From: DASYLJ01 sp036009625
GTDB lineage: Bacteria > Desulfobacterota > Binatia > DP-6
DNA: 64,000 nucleotides
Reading direction: 5' to 3'
Assembly (NCBI GenBank): GCA_036009625.1
Contig: DASYLJ010000090.1
Location: 19,780-83,779, forward strand
The notes beneath the pieces were generated by a model. It saw only the letters and a program-made list of their open reading frames with translations, was not told the DNA's origin and did not search any database. Below, in pieces: positions 1 to 8,709 of the stretch. Positions within the stretch are counted from its first letter, which is position 1, and each line of letters starts with the position of its first letter. A program made the position numbers and the translations under genes.

Positions 1-219
1 GGCGCCGTACGCGGCCACCCGTTCGAGCGCGAATCCGTCGTAGGCGGCGCGGAAGGCGTCGCGCTTCTTGAGAATGGTCAACCAGGACAGGCCGGCCTGG
101 TTGATCTCGAGCACGAGGCGTTCGAAGAGCGCATCGTCGTCGCGCAGCGGAAAGCCGTACTCGCGGTCGTGGTAGGGGCCGTGGAACGGATGGCCGGGCG
201 CGATCGCACAGTAGCTCAT
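1..219 (-). CDS. tag: DNA-3-methyladenine glycosylase I (partial, C-terminus off window)
   Basis: Base-excision repair enzyme that removes 3-methyladenine from DNA. Only the first 73 residues are inside the window; the gene runs off at base 1. Visible are the Tag-type N-terminus with YHDREYG followed by LRDDDALFERL and the helix containing EINQAGLSWLTILKKR, which matches the family signature QAGLSWxTxLxKR. The usual CxxC near the start is reduced here (SYCAIAPGHP), so one zinc ligand may differ. ATG at 219 directly abuts the stop of the GFA gene (TGA then ATG), so the two are probably co-transcribed. Confidence 0.85.
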   Translation of the reverse strand, partial: MSYCAIAPGHPFHGPYHDREYGFPLRDDDALFERLVLEINQAGLSWLTILKKRDAFRAAYDGFALERVAAYGA

Positions 220-627
220 TCAGGCGACGACCGGGGGCCGGGCGCCGGCGTGTCGCGGCAGGCCGTCGGCGAGACGCACCCACGGGACCTGCTGCTGGGT
301 GAAGATGTGGTCCTCGGGCGCGAGCGCGGCGGGATCGTCGAGGCTGCAGGCGGTGACGTCGACGTCGGGCCGGTCGTGGCGGCGGTAGGTGAGCGGCGTC
401 CCGCAGCGGCCGCAGAACGTGCGCTCGACGCCGGGCGACGACGCATGTCGCACGAGTGTGCCCTGCATGATGACCAGCGACGGCGCGGCCACGCTGAACC
501 ACGTCATGAACGGCGCGGCACTGCTGCGCCGGCAGTCGACACAGTGGCAGTGGGTGACGTCGAACGGCCTGTCACCGGCGCGATAGCGCACGGCGCCGCA
601 GCGACATCCTCCCTCCAGATCGGCCAT
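220..627 (-). CDS. GFA-family (CENP-V/GFA domain) zinc protein
   Basis: 135-residue single-domain protein of the GFA fold named after glutathione-dependent formaldehyde-activating enzyme. The zinc cysteines are visible as CRCGAVRY near residue 8, CHCVDC near residue 27 and CGRCGTPL near residue 72. Most such single-domain proteins are not proven formaldehyde enzymes, so the substrate is unknown. It lies directly upstream of tag with no gap and is divergent from the SemiSWEET gene. Confidence 0.85.
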   Translation of the reverse strand: MADLEGGCRCGAVRYRAGDRPFDVTHCHCVDCRRSSAAPFMTWFSVAAPSLVIMQGTLVRHASSPGVERTFCGRCGTPLTYRRHDRPDVDVTACSLDDPAALAPEDHIFTQQQVPWVRLADGLPRHAGARPPVVA

Positions 628-702
628 GCGTGGTTCTCGGCGCCCACCGTGCGCCAGTCAAGCGTTCGACACGTTCGCGGGCTTCGACTACGACGCCGCC
701 CG

Positions 703-999
703 ATGCACGACGTGGACTCCGCCACCACGGCCCTGGGCTTCGCCGCGGCGACGCTGACGACGGTGGCATTCGCGCCGCAGCTGGTCCGAGTGCTGCGGAC
801 GCGGTCCGCCGAAGACCTGTCGTTGGCGATGCTCGGCATATTCAACCTCGGGGTGCTGCTCTGGCTGGTCTACGGCGTGCGCGTGTGGGCGATGCCCATC
901 ATCGCCGCCAACGCCGTCACGCTCGCGCAGAGCGGCGCGCTCCTGGTGCTCAAGGTGCGCTACGACCGCGCCAATGCGCGCTCGATCCAGCGTCGATAG
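703..999 (+). CDS. SemiSWEET / PQ-loop family small membrane transporter
   Basis: 98-residue protein with three hydrophobic segments, the size of bacterial SemiSWEET sugar transporters, which work as dimers. The PQ-loop signature lies in the first helix (FAPQLVRVLRTRSAEDLS). A second helix (MLGIFNLGVLLWLVYG) and a third (IIAANAVTLAQSGALLVLKV) follow. I chose the ATG at 703 because it starts just before the first helix; longer readings upstream are shadow frame. The 3' end overlaps the convergent DsbA-family gene by 40 bases. Substrate is not deducible. Confidence 0.8.
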   Translation: MHDVDSATTALGFAAATLTTVAFAPQLVRVLRTRSAEDLSLAMLGIFNLGVLLWLVYGVRVWAMPIIAANAVTLAQSGALLVLKVRYDRANARSIQRR

Positions 1000-1577
1000 C
1001 TGCCGATCGGCAGCGCACCCGTCACCGGCACGTCGCCGCCGACCAGCATGGCCGCAGGGACGCCGCTCAGGCCGAGCGTCACGGCGGCGTTGTGCTCATC
1101 GACCACCTGCTGCAGGACCGCGGGGTCGCCGGCGCGGAGGAAGGCGTCGGGTGGGAGGCCGGCCTCGGCCCAGAGCGTCACCAGCGTCGCGGCGTGGGTG
1201 ATGTCGCGGTTCTCGGCGAAGTACGCTTCGAGGAGGCGGCCATGCATGCGGTGGAACGCGTCTGGCCCGAGCGCCGCGGCGGCTTTGGCGACCAGGTGCG
1301 GCGGCACGCTGTGCGACGGCGGACCCGCGTCGCTCTCCCAGGGACGGAACACCGGCGCGTCCGATTCCTCCGCCGGCCGCAGCCAGGACTGCGTGTAGGC
1401 ACGGAACTTCTCGAGCGTGCGCGACGGATCGGGATGCGGCCGCAGCAGGAACGTCCGCCATTCGAGCGTGACGGCATCGCCGAACTCGGCGACGACGCGC
1501 TCGAGTCGCTGCGTGGCGATGTAGCACCACGGGCAGAGGTAGTCCGACCACACGACGAGGCCGAGCGAGGCCGTCAT
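960..1577 (-). CDS. DsbA-family / FrnE-like thiol oxidoreductase
   Basis: 205-residue thioredoxin-fold protein of the DsbA/FrnE/HCCA-isomerase group. It starts with a beta strand followed by the redox motif CPWC at residues 15-18. The helical insertion follows, and the cis-proline loop is in SGVPAAML near the C-terminus. There is no signal peptide, so a cytoplasmic FrnE-like polyketide or aromatic-metabolism role is more likely than periplasmic disulfide formation. ATG at 1577 overlaps the EthD stop by four bases (ATGA). Confidence 0.85.
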   Translation of the reverse strand: MTASLGLVVWSDYLCPWCYIATQRLERVVAEFGDAVTLEWRTFLLRPHPDPSRTLEKFRAYTQSWLRPAEESDAPVFRPWESDAGPPSHSVPPHLVAKAAAALGPDAFHRMHGRLLEAYFAENRDITHAATLVTLWAEAGLPPDAFLRAGDPAVLQQVVDEHNAAVTLGLSGVPAAMLVGGDVPVTGALPIGSYRRWIERALARS

Positions 1578-1948
1578 CGGCCGCCCACCACGGGATGCTC
1601 CTCCGCGATCCAGAGCGGCGAGCGCGCGAGATCGATGAAGCGTCGCTCGTCCTCGAGCAGCGCCAGGCTCGCCGCCCGTCCGGCGTCGGAGGCCGTCGCG
1701 GCCGCGATCGCGTCGGCGCTGTCCCACCACAGCTCGGCGATGCCGTCGAACGCCTCCGGCCCTCCCCGGCTCGCCGCCAGGGCGGCGTTCATCGGATGGT
1801 CGAGGGTGTGGACCTGCACGTAGCGCCGTATCTGCAGCGTCTCGGCGACGCTCGCCACGAGCGGGCCGTGCGTCTCGCGCCAGTAGCGCTGAAACGCCTC
1901 ACGCGTGAGATGCGGCAGGCGACGGACGCAGAAGACCAGCTTCACCAT
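1574..1948 (-). CDS. EthD domain-containing protein
   Basis: 124-residue alpha+beta-barrel protein of the EthD family (dimeric ferredoxin-like fold, often beside ring- or ether-degrading genes). Diagnostic features are the N-terminal strand VKLVFCVRR and the motif YWRETHGPLV near residue 22, followed by a variable middle. Translation is coupled to the DsbA-family gene (4-base overlap), and the OprB porin lies 14 bases upstream. The trio reads as a small catabolic set; the substrate is unknown. Confidence 0.85.
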   Translation of the reverse strand: MVKLVFCVRRLPHLTREAFQRYWRETHGPLVASVAETLQIRRYVQVHTLDHPMNAALAASRGGPEAFDGIAELWWDSADAIAAATASDAGRAASLALLEDERRFIDLARSPLWIAEEHPVVGGR

Positions 1949-1962
1949 CAGGGCGTCTCCCC

Positions 1963-3282
1963 TCAGAGGGCCACGCCGAGCTGTACCGCGAGAACGAGGG
2001 CGTCGTCGACCCGTCCGGTGGCGTTCGGATTGATGACGCCCTGCAGGTCGGGTTGGATGTAGAGCCACGGAAAGATGTCGACCCGATAGTTCAGCTCGAG
2101 GATGGCCTCGTAGGTCTGCCCCGGCTTGCCGTCGCTGCGCTGCATGCGACGGAGATCGCGGCTGCTGCGTCCGTAGACACCGAACAGCCCGAGGACGTCG
2201 TGCGGGCGGCCCGGAATCGGCCCTTCCCAGAGCACGCCATCGTCGAGGAACCACTGCTGCTGGTTGACGTCGGGGGGAGCCCACGCGAGGGCCACGAACG
2301 GCGTGATGCCGAGCCCATGCGCGCCCGTCGAGCGGAAGACGCGCTGATCGAGCGCGGTGTAGAGCCCCCACGACGCCGGCGCCTGGCGACCGCTGCGGAA
2401 CTCGGTGTGCTGCTCGGTGTCGTACCAGCCGCCGAGCTTGTAGTGACCGCGCAGCCCGGGGGAAATCTCCGGCAGCCAGCCGATCTCGTTCATGCTGGCG
2501 ACGCCGCTGTCCTCGTGGATCGTGAAGTCGACGCCGTGGAAGCGGTTGGCGCGGAACGGCGCGTACGTGTTGTAGGCGCCGGTCATCAGATAGAGCTCGT
2601 CGGTCGCCCACCAGCGGCCGCGCGCGCCCCACGCTGTGTTGGGATAGCTCGACACCGAGACGTCGATGGGAATGCTGAGCGGGTTGCCGCACAGCCCGAG
2701 GTTCTGCGCGTAGCAGTAGAGCGGCGACGCGATGAAGTCGTCGAGCGCGTCGATACGCCCGGCCACCAGGTCGAGGCGCTCGTCGAGGAGCTGCGTCTCG
2801 AACGCCATGACGACGAGGCGGGACGTCTGCGCGCCGAAGATCTCCTGCACCGCGAACTGGTTCGGGATGTCCTTCGAGAGGCTGTTGCCGGCACGATTCG
2901 ACATCGACGCCACGAACCGCGTGTGCGGCAGCGACAGCAGCTTCTCCAGATCGACGAACATCGCCGCGTCGACGTTGTGCGTGTAGCGCGCGCGATGCTT
3001 GCGTCCGCCGACGGGATTGCCGGCGGCCTCGAGCACGTACGCGGCACCGAACGCGACCCCGCGATCGGCGAGCCAGCTGCGCGCGCCGCCCCAGTCGCCG
3101 CTCAGCGTCGCCGCGCCCTCCACCTGGCGCGCGCCGAACTGGCGCCCGACCCCGAGCACGCCCCAACCGTCCCCCGTGTCGGACGAGGGCGGCGCCATCC
3201 ACGTCGTCCCGGGTGGCGACTTCGCGGCGGCGGTCGAGAGCAGCGTGACGAGGAACAGGGCGGCGAGACAGCGTACGAGCAT
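1963..3282 (-). CDS. OprB-family carbohydrate-selective outer-membrane porin
   Basis: 439-residue outer-membrane porin. The chosen start gives a clear signal peptide (MLVRCLAALFLVTLLSTAAA). OprB landmarks are the N-terminal LSGDWGGARSWLADRGV, matching the family opening LxGDWGGxRxxLxxxGV, the central ISPGLRGHYKLGGWYDT, and a C-terminal stretch of alternating strands ending on a hydrophobic residue (VQLGVAL). An ATG 81 bases further upstream would bury the signal peptide, so 3282 is preferred. It likely imports small polar solutes for the neighbouring catabolic genes. Confidence 0.9.
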   Translation of the reverse strand: MLVRCLAALFLVTLLSTAAAKSPPGTTWMAPPSSDTGDGWGVLGVGRQFGARQVEGAATLSGDWGGARSWLADRGVAFGAAYVLEAAGNPVGGRKHRARYTHNVDAAMFVDLEKLLSLPHTRFVASMSNRAGNSLSKDIPNQFAVQEIFGAQTSRLVVMAFETQLLDERLDLVAGRIDALDDFIASPLYCYAQNLGLCGNPLSIPIDVSVSSYPNTAWGARGRWWATDELYLMTGAYNTYAPFRANRFHGVDFTIHEDSGVASMNEIGWLPEISPGLRGHYKLGGWYDTEQHTEFRSGRQAPASWGLYTALDQRVFRSTGAHGLGITPFVALAWAPPDVNQQQWFLDDGVLWEGPIPGRPHDVLGLFGVYGRSSRDLRRMQRSDGKPGQTYEAILELNYRVDIFPWLYIQPDLQGVINPNATGRVDDALVLAVQLGVAL

Positions 3283-3393
3283 ACGAGTCTCCGCGCGGGA
3301 CGTCCGAGCGCCCGCAGCCACCCCTCGCGTTCCCCCCCGAGAGTCCGCCACCGCGGCGCGCATATCGCACGCCGCGGGCGCGGGTCCAAACGG

Positions 3394-4509
3394 TCAGGCG
3401 CCGGCGGCGATGAGCTCGCCGAGTCGCGCGAGCTGGCGCGCGCCCGAGCCCATGGTGAGCTCGATCGCCTTCGACCAGAGGTAGTAGCGGTACAGCGGGT
3501 AGTCGGTGTCGACGCCGATGCCACCGTGCAGATGCTGCGCGGTGTACGCGATGCGATGCCCGGCGTCGGCGGCCCAGAACTTCGCCGACAGCACCTCGGC
3601 GTGCGCCGGCCGGCCCTCGTCCAGCAGCCACGCCGCCTGCCACAACGTCAGCCGGATGCCCTCGACGTCGATGAAGGCGTCGGCGGCACGCTGCTGCACC
3701 GCCTGGAAGCTGGCGATGGCGCGATCGAACTGCTTGCGCTCGATGGTGTACTGCGCGGTCATGCGCAGCGCACGATCGACGACGCCGAGCTCGAGCGCGC
3801 ACAGTCCCACCGTGGCGTGATCGACGAGCCATTCGACGATGGCCGTGCCCGCCATGGGATCGCCGAGCACGTCGTCGGCGATGGCGCCCGTCAGCGTCAT
3901 GCGCGACAGCGGCTCCTTGTTGGTGGCGATCTGGCGCTCGAGGGTGACACCCTGCGCCTGCGGATCGATCAGGAAGACGCCGATCGTCCCGTCACCGGTG
4001 CGTGCCGGCACGAGCACGCGCGCGGCGAGGTGGGCCGCGGGCACGCACTGCTTCACGCCCTCGAGACGCCAGCCGTCGCCGTCCCGCACGGCGCGTGTCT
4101 CCGGCGCTGCCGGATCCTCGGCCGGGAACTCGGTGAGCGCTGCGGTCAGGATGACGTCGCCCGAGACGACACCGGGCAGCCACTTCGCCTTCTGCTCCGC
4201 CGTACCGAACGCGGCGATGGGTGCCGCGCCCAGCAGCGCCGTCGCCCACACCGGCACCGGTGCAACCGTGCCGCCCACCTGCTCGAGCACGAGGCAGAGC
4301 TCGACGAGCCCGAGGCCGACGCCGCCGTACTCCTCGGGCAGCGCCAGGCCGAGGAGGCTGGCCTTGGCGAGCGCGCCCCAGAGATCACGATCGAACCAGT
4401 CGGGTGTCTGCTCGATGGCCTTGAGACGATCCTGGGTGACGTGGTCCTGACAGATCTGCTTGGCGAGGTCCCGCAGGGCCTCCTGATCGGGGCTGAAGGC
4501 GAAATCCAT
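3394..4509 (-). CDS. acyl-CoA dehydrogenase, paired subunit A
   Basis: 371-residue acyl-CoA dehydrogenase with N-terminal helical domain, middle beta domain and C-terminal helical domain (YTIERKQFDRAIASFQAVQQ, then HLHGGIGVDTDYPLYRYY). At the MCAD-type catalytic position near the end it reads TMGSGARQ instead of YEGT, so the usual glutamate is missing there. It lies 20 bases downstream of a second dehydrogenase. Paired subunits of this kind form alpha2beta2 enzymes in steroid side-chain oxidation (FadE26-FadE27 type), so a heteromeric enzyme is likely. Starting at ATG 4509 gives MDFAFSPDQEAL, the normal family opening. Confidence 0.9.
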   Translation of the reverse strand: MDFAFSPDQEALRDLAKQICQDHVTQDRLKAIEQTPDWFDRDLWGALAKASLLGLALPEEYGGVGLGLVELCLVLEQVGGTVAPVPVWATALLGAAPIAAFGTAEQKAKWLPGVVSGDVILTAALTEFPAEDPAAPETRAVRDGDGWRLEGVKQCVPAAHLAARVLVPARTGDGTIGVFLIDPQAQGVTLERQIATNKEPLSRMTLTGAIADDVLGDPMAGTAIVEWLVDHATVGLCALELGVVDRALRMTAQYTIERKQFDRAIASFQAVQQRAADAFIDVEGIRLTLWQAAWLLDEGRPAHAEVLSAKFWAADAGHRIAYTAQHLHGGIGVDTDYPLYRYYLWSKAIELTMGSGARQLARLGELIAAGA

Positions 4510-4529
4510 GATGATCGATCTCCGTTGGC

Positions 4530-5702
4530 TCAGCGGGACTTCGGCATGCCGAGGCCGCCCATCGCGATGATGTCGCGCTGGATCTCGTTGGTGCCGGCGC
4601 CAAAGGTCATGATGAGAATGGCGCGATACATGCGTTCGAGACGGCCCTGCAGCCGCGCCTCGGGCGATCCGGCCTTCACCGCACCGGCCTGCCCGAGAAT
4701 CTCGAGCAACAGGCGGTAGGCCTCGACGTAGAACTCGCTGCCGAACACCTTCACGGTGGACGACTCGGCGTAGTTCATCTCGCCGCGGCTCATGCTCCAC
4801 GCCTGACGCCAGTTGAGGAGCTTCAGCACCTCGAGCTTGGCGTGCACGTGGGCCAGGTTGCGCTGCACCCAGTGCTGGTCGATGACGCGCTGTCCGTTCG
4901 GCAGCTTCGTCGCCGCCGCCCAGTCGCGCGTCTCCTGGTAGTAGCGATCCGTCGGGCCGTACGGGATCAGCGACACGCGCTCGTGGTTCAGCTGGCCCAC
5001 GATGAGCCACCAGCCGCCGTTCTCGGGGCCGATCAGGTGATCGGCGGGGACGCGCACGTCCTCGAAGAAGGTGGCGTTGGTGGTGACGTCGCCCATCGTC
5101 GGCAGCGGCGAGATCTTGTAGCCCGGTGACGACGTCGGGACCATGAAGATCGAGATGCCGTCGTGCTTCTTGGCGGTGGGATCGGTGCGTGCCGCGAGCC
5201 AGATGAAGTCGGCGTACTGCGCCTGGCTGGTGTAGAGCTTGGCGCCGTTGATGACCCACTGATCGCCGTCACGAACGGCGCGCGTGCGCAGCGACGCCAG
5301 GTCGGTGCCGGCACCCGCCTCGGTGTAACCGATTGCGAAGTGGACGTCGCCGTGGAGCGCTTTCGGCAGGAAGCGCTGCTTCTGCTCCTCGGTGCCGTAC
5401 TGCATGAGCATCGGGCTCACCGACATGATGGTGAGCGTCGGCAGCACGATGTTCGCGCGCCACGCCTCGTCGAAGAAGATGAACTGTTCGATCGGCGTGC
5501 GACCCTGGCCGCCGTATTCTTTGGGCCAGCCCACGCCGAGCCACCCGTCGGCGCCCATCTTCTTGAGCGCCTTCATGTACTCCGGCCCGCCGCCCTCGGT
5601 GACGGCGATCTCGGCCTCGTACGCGGGCGTCACGATGCCGCGAAAATATTCGCGAATCTGGTCGCGGAGCGCCTTGTGCTCCGGGAGGAGATCGATGTGC
5701 AT
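4530..5702 (-). CDS. acyl-CoA dehydrogenase, paired subunit B
   Basis: 390-residue acyl-CoA dehydrogenase. The FAD/substrate loop IGYTEAGAGTDLASLRTRA, the LNHERVS segment and the C-terminal AGTNEIQRDIIA are all present. The MCAD-type catalytic glutamate position just before GT is alanine (FGAGTNEIQ), so catalysis may depend on a glutamate elsewhere, as in isovaleryl-CoA-type enzymes, or on the partner subunit at 3394-4509. Same operon as that gene. The bulky-substrate FadE style and the nearby SCP-x fusion suggest steroid or branched side-chain acyl-CoAs; this is inference. Confidence 0.9.
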   Translation of the reverse strand: MHIDLLPEHKALRDQIREYFRGIVTPAYEAEIAVTEGGGPEYMKALKKMGADGWLGVGWPKEYGGQGRTPIEQFIFFDEAWRANIVLPTLTIMSVSPMLMQYGTEEQKQRFLPKALHGDVHFAIGYTEAGAGTDLASLRTRAVRDGDQWVINGAKLYTSQAQYADFIWLAARTDPTAKKHDGISIFMVPTSSPGYKISPLPTMGDVTTNATFFEDVRVPADHLIGPENGGWWLIVGQLNHERVSLIPYGPTDRYYQETRDWAAATKLPNGQRVIDQHWVQRNLAHVHAKLEVLKLLNWRQAWSMSRGEMNYAESSTVKVFGSEFYVEAYRLLLEILGQAGAVKAGSPEARLQGRLERMYRAILIMTFGAGTNEIQRDIIAMGGLGMPKSR

Positions 5703-5768
5703 GCGGCGGAGTGATACGCGGTCGCGGGCGCGACAGTCAAACGACCGTTTGGGGGCGCCGGAGCGTGC

Positions 5769-6929
5769 TCAGAGCAGTCGTCTGGAGGCGAGATCGGCGC
5801 CTTCGCGCAGCGCTTTCAGCTTGGCCCACACCACTTCCTCGGCGACTTCGCCGAGGCCGGCGGCAGTGGCGAAGCCGCAGTCGGTGCCGGCGATCACACG
5901 ACGCGGGTCGCCGATCGCCTGCGCGGCGCGCTCGAGGCGGTCGGCAACCACTTCGGGATGCTCGACGTAGTTCGTGGTGGTGTCGATCACGCCCGCGATC
6001 AGCAGCCAGCTCGCCGGCAGTGGGTGCTTCGCGATGGTGCGCCACTCGTGCTCGTGACGCGGGTTCGCCATCGACAGCACGACGCCGCCGACGCGCGCGT
6101 GCACGAGGTGCGGCAGCAGGATGTCGAGCGGCACGTCGCAGTCGTGCGGCCCCTCGTAGTTGCCCCAGCACACGTGCAGCCGGACGCGATCGGGCGGGAT
6201 GCGCGCCAGCGCGCGGTTCATCGCACGGATCACGAGGTCGACGAAGGTGAGGAAGTCCTCGATGGGACGGTCGGCGAACAACGTGTGCCGTTCCATCGCC
6301 AGGTCGGGGCAGTCGATCTGCAGGATGAAACCCTGCGCGACGATGGCGGCGTACTCGTGCCGCAGCGCCTCGGCCAGCGCCACGACGTATTCCTCGAACG
6401 TCGGGTAGTGCGCGTTCTCCATCGCGCACGCGACGATGCCCGGCGACGGCGCGGTCATGAACGACTCGGAGAACGACCGCCCGACGTCGGCCAGCACGCG
6501 GCGGTAGACGTCGGCGTCGCGCTCGACGGCCGTCGGATCGGTATAGTGCACGGGGCCGGTCGCACGCGGCGCGCGCATCAGGCTCACCATGTCGCGCGCG
6601 AAGTCGGGCAGTCGCTGCGTCAGGAACGTCGGGTAGCGCACGATGTCGCGCATGATGGGACGGCTGCTCTCGCCGGCGAAGCCACTCATGCGGTGCTGCA
6701 GGTAGGTGAAGAAGCTCTCGCGCGGATGCTCGCCGTCGTTGCCGACGTCGATGCCGGCGTCGAGCTGGCTCTCGACGACGCGGCGCGTGGAGGCCGCGAT
6801 GGCGGCGGCCAGCTCGGCGGCGTCGACCGGCTCGTTCCGGCTGCGGCGCACGAAGAGTGCATTCAGCTCCGGCGAGCGTGGCAGGCTGCCGGCGTGGGTG
6901 GTCAGGATGCGCGACGTGCTGGCGAGCAT
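5769..6929 (-). CDS. cobalamin-independent methionine synthase-like (MetE C-domain family) protein
   Basis: 386-residue TIM-barrel protein of the MetE C-terminal family. It opens with LTTHAGSLPR, the signature of the short stand-alone group that also includes epoxyalkane:coenzyme M transferase-like proteins. Zinc ligands are suggested by HVCWGN near residue 252 and GTDCGFAT near residue 349. It lacks the MetE N-terminal domain, so it is not classical MetE. It probably activates a thiol for transfer or eliminates a thiol adduct. It follows the fusion gene at 6979-8664 with a 49-base gap on the same strand. Confidence 0.85.
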   Translation of the reverse strand: MLASTSRILTTHAGSLPRSPELNALFVRRSRNEPVDAAELAAAIAASTRRVVESQLDAGIDVGNDGEHPRESFFTYLQHRMSGFAGESSRPIMRDIVRYPTFLTQRLPDFARDMVSLMRAPRATGPVHYTDPTAVERDADVYRRVLADVGRSFSESFMTAPSPGIVACAMENAHYPTFEEYVVALAEALRHEYAAIVAQGFILQIDCPDLAMERHTLFADRPIEDFLTFVDLVIRAMNRALARIPPDRVRLHVCWGNYEGPHDCDVPLDILLPHLVHARVGGVVLSMANPRHEHEWRTIAKHPLPASWLLIAGVIDTTTNYVEHPEVVADRLERAAQAIGDPRRVIAGTDCGFATAAGLGEVAEEVVWAKLKALREGADLASRRLL

Positions 6930-6978
6930 GGGGGTGCTTTACGCCCGTCCGTTCCCCCTGACCAGTGCGTCCTCCAGG

Positions 6979-8664
6979 TCAGCGCGTGAGCAGCATGCAG
7001 CCGGCCACCGGTCCACCGCCGTTCGCGACCACGGCGACCTCGCAATCGGGTACCTGCCGCGCGCCGCACTCGCCACGCAGCTGACGGATGGCCTCGGCGA
7101 GGAATCCGAACCCATGCAGACGCCCGCCCGAGAGCTGGCCACCCCACGTGTTCGACGGCAGGGCGCCACCCAGCTCGAGGCGACCGCCCTCGACGAACGG
7201 CCCGCTCTCGCCGCGGCCACAGAAGCCGAGCGCTTCGAGCCACGACAGCGTCAGGAAGCTGAAGCCGTCGTAGAGCTGCGCGGTGTCGACGTCGGCGGGC
7301 GTCAGGTCGGTGCGCGACCACAGCTGCGCGCCGGCGTCGCGCGACGACATGGACGTGAGATCCTCCCACTGGTCCCAGCTCGGACGCGAGCGCATCGCCG
7401 TGCCGACCGCGTTCACGTGCACCGCCGGCTTCGGCAGATCGCGCGCGACGTCACGATGCGACACGATGACCGCCGTCGAGCCGTCGCACGGGGCGTCGCA
7501 GTCGTAGAGGCTGAAGGGCCAGCTCACCATGCGCACCGCGAGGTAGTCGTCGAGCGTCATCGGCTCGCGATAGACCGCATCGGGATTCAGCGCCGCGTGC
7601 TTGCGCCCCGCCAACGCCACCGCCCCGAGGTGCTCGCGGCGCGTGCCGAACTCGTGCATGTGGCGCACGCAGTTCATCGCCAGCCAGTTCGCCGCCGACA
7701 TCGCGCCGTACGGGATGAGGTAGGCGCCGAACCCGCCGATCTCGCGCGACCCGGCGCCGATGCCACGCCGTCCGTGGCCAGCCGCGGCCGACGCCTCGCT
7801 CACGGTGCGATAGACGAGGACGTGCCGCGCCAGCCCCGCCGCCACCGCGAGGGACGCCGCGATCACGGGCGCGATCTGCGCCGCCCCCTCCGGCCCCGCC
7901 TGATGCCAGCTCACCGACAGGCCGAGCGCGTCCTGCACGTCGACGATGCTCGGTCCCGAGAACCCTGGTGGTGCGCCGCCCATGAACCCTGGGTAGGAGG
8001 CGATGCCGTCGATGTCGTCGGGCGTGAGCCCGGCGTCGGCGATGGCGCGCAGCGCCGCCTCGGCGGTGAGGTCCATGTCGGTGCGGAAGAGCCTCCGGCC
8101 GATCTGCGACTGCCCGACACCCGACAGGATCGCTCGTCGCTCCAGGCGTTCCTCGGGCAGGATGTGTCGCGGCGGCCGCGACAGCACGACGTCGGTGTCG
8201 GTGGCCTTGGGCGGGGTTGCCGGCGTCGTACGCAACGCGGCGGCGTCGCGCGGCGCCGGGTCGGGCTCGAACATCGGCAGCGAGATCTCGTCGTTGACCT
8301 TCTGGAAGACGACGCGCACCGGCATGCCGATCTGCACCGCGTCGACGGCACAGCCGACGATGTTCGTCATGAGGCGCAGGTTCGGCTGCTCGACCAGCTC
8401 GACGATGGCGATGACGTACGGCACTTCCAGCCCCGGCATCCAGCGCTGGTGGTTCACCGTGTACGTCGCCACGGTGGCGAGTCCCGACAGGTCCTCGGGT
8501 GCGACGTCGCGGCTGCGACAGCGCGAGCACACCGGTCGTGACGGATGGATGATCCAGCGACACGCGCGACAGCGCGTCATCGCGAGGCGTCCCTCGCGAC
8601 ACGCCGTCCAGTAGGCTTCGCTGTCGGGCTCGATGGCGGGGAGCGGGGCGAAGGGATGGTCCAT
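6979..8664 (-). CDS. DUF35/OB-fold + SCP-x thiolase-like fusion (Ltp2-ChsH2-like aldolase candidate)
   Basis: 561-residue two-part protein. Residues about 1-150 are a DUF35 module: a rubredoxin-like zinc ribbon with CRACRW and CSRCRS, then an OB-fold (GLATVATYTVNHQRW). Residues about 180-561 are an SCP-x-type thiolase fold with LYDGFSFLTLSWLEALGFC, then GGALPSNTWGGQLSGGRLHG near the C-terminus. In characterised steroid degradation the DUF35 protein (ChsH2 C-domain) and the retro-aldolase Ltp2 are separate interacting chains; here they are one chain. ATG at 8664 gives MDHPFAPLPAI. The adjacent acyl-CoA dehydrogenase pair supports a CoA side-chain cleavage role, but the substrate is inferred. 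Confidence 0.85.
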   Translation of the reverse strand: MDHPFAPLPAIEPDSEAYWTACREGRLAMTRCRACRWIIHPSRPVCSRCRSRDVAPEDLSGLATVATYTVNHQRWMPGLEVPYVIAIVELVEQPNLRLMTNIVGCAVDAVQIGMPVRVVFQKVNDEISLPMFEPDPAPRDAAALRTTPATPPKATDTDVVLSRPPRHILPEERLERRAILSGVGQSQIGRRLFRTDMDLTAEAALRAIADAGLTPDDIDGIASYPGFMGGAPPGFSGPSIVDVQDALGLSVSWHQAGPEGAAQIAPVIAASLAVAAGLARHVLVYRTVSEASAAAGHGRRGIGAGSREIGGFGAYLIPYGAMSAANWLAMNCVRHMHEFGTRREHLGAVALAGRKHAALNPDAVYREPMTLDDYLAVRMVSWPFSLYDCDAPCDGSTAVIVSHRDVARDLPKPAVHVNAVGTAMRSRPSWDQWEDLTSMSSRDAGAQLWSRTDLTPADVDTAQLYDGFSFLTLSWLEALGFCGRGESGPFVEGGRLELGGALPSNTWGGQLSGGRLHGFGFLAEAIRQLRGECGARQVPDCEVAVVANGGGPVAGCMLLTR

Positions 8665-8709
8665 GGCGACGCGGTTATTCCGCGCCTGGCGCGCTCCGCG
8701 CAACCTCGC

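Noticed and set aside
2053..4719. 888-residue plus-strand open frame
   Set aside because: Shadow of the OprB and acyl-CoA dehydrogenase genes in GC-rich DNA; the protein has no recognisable domain.
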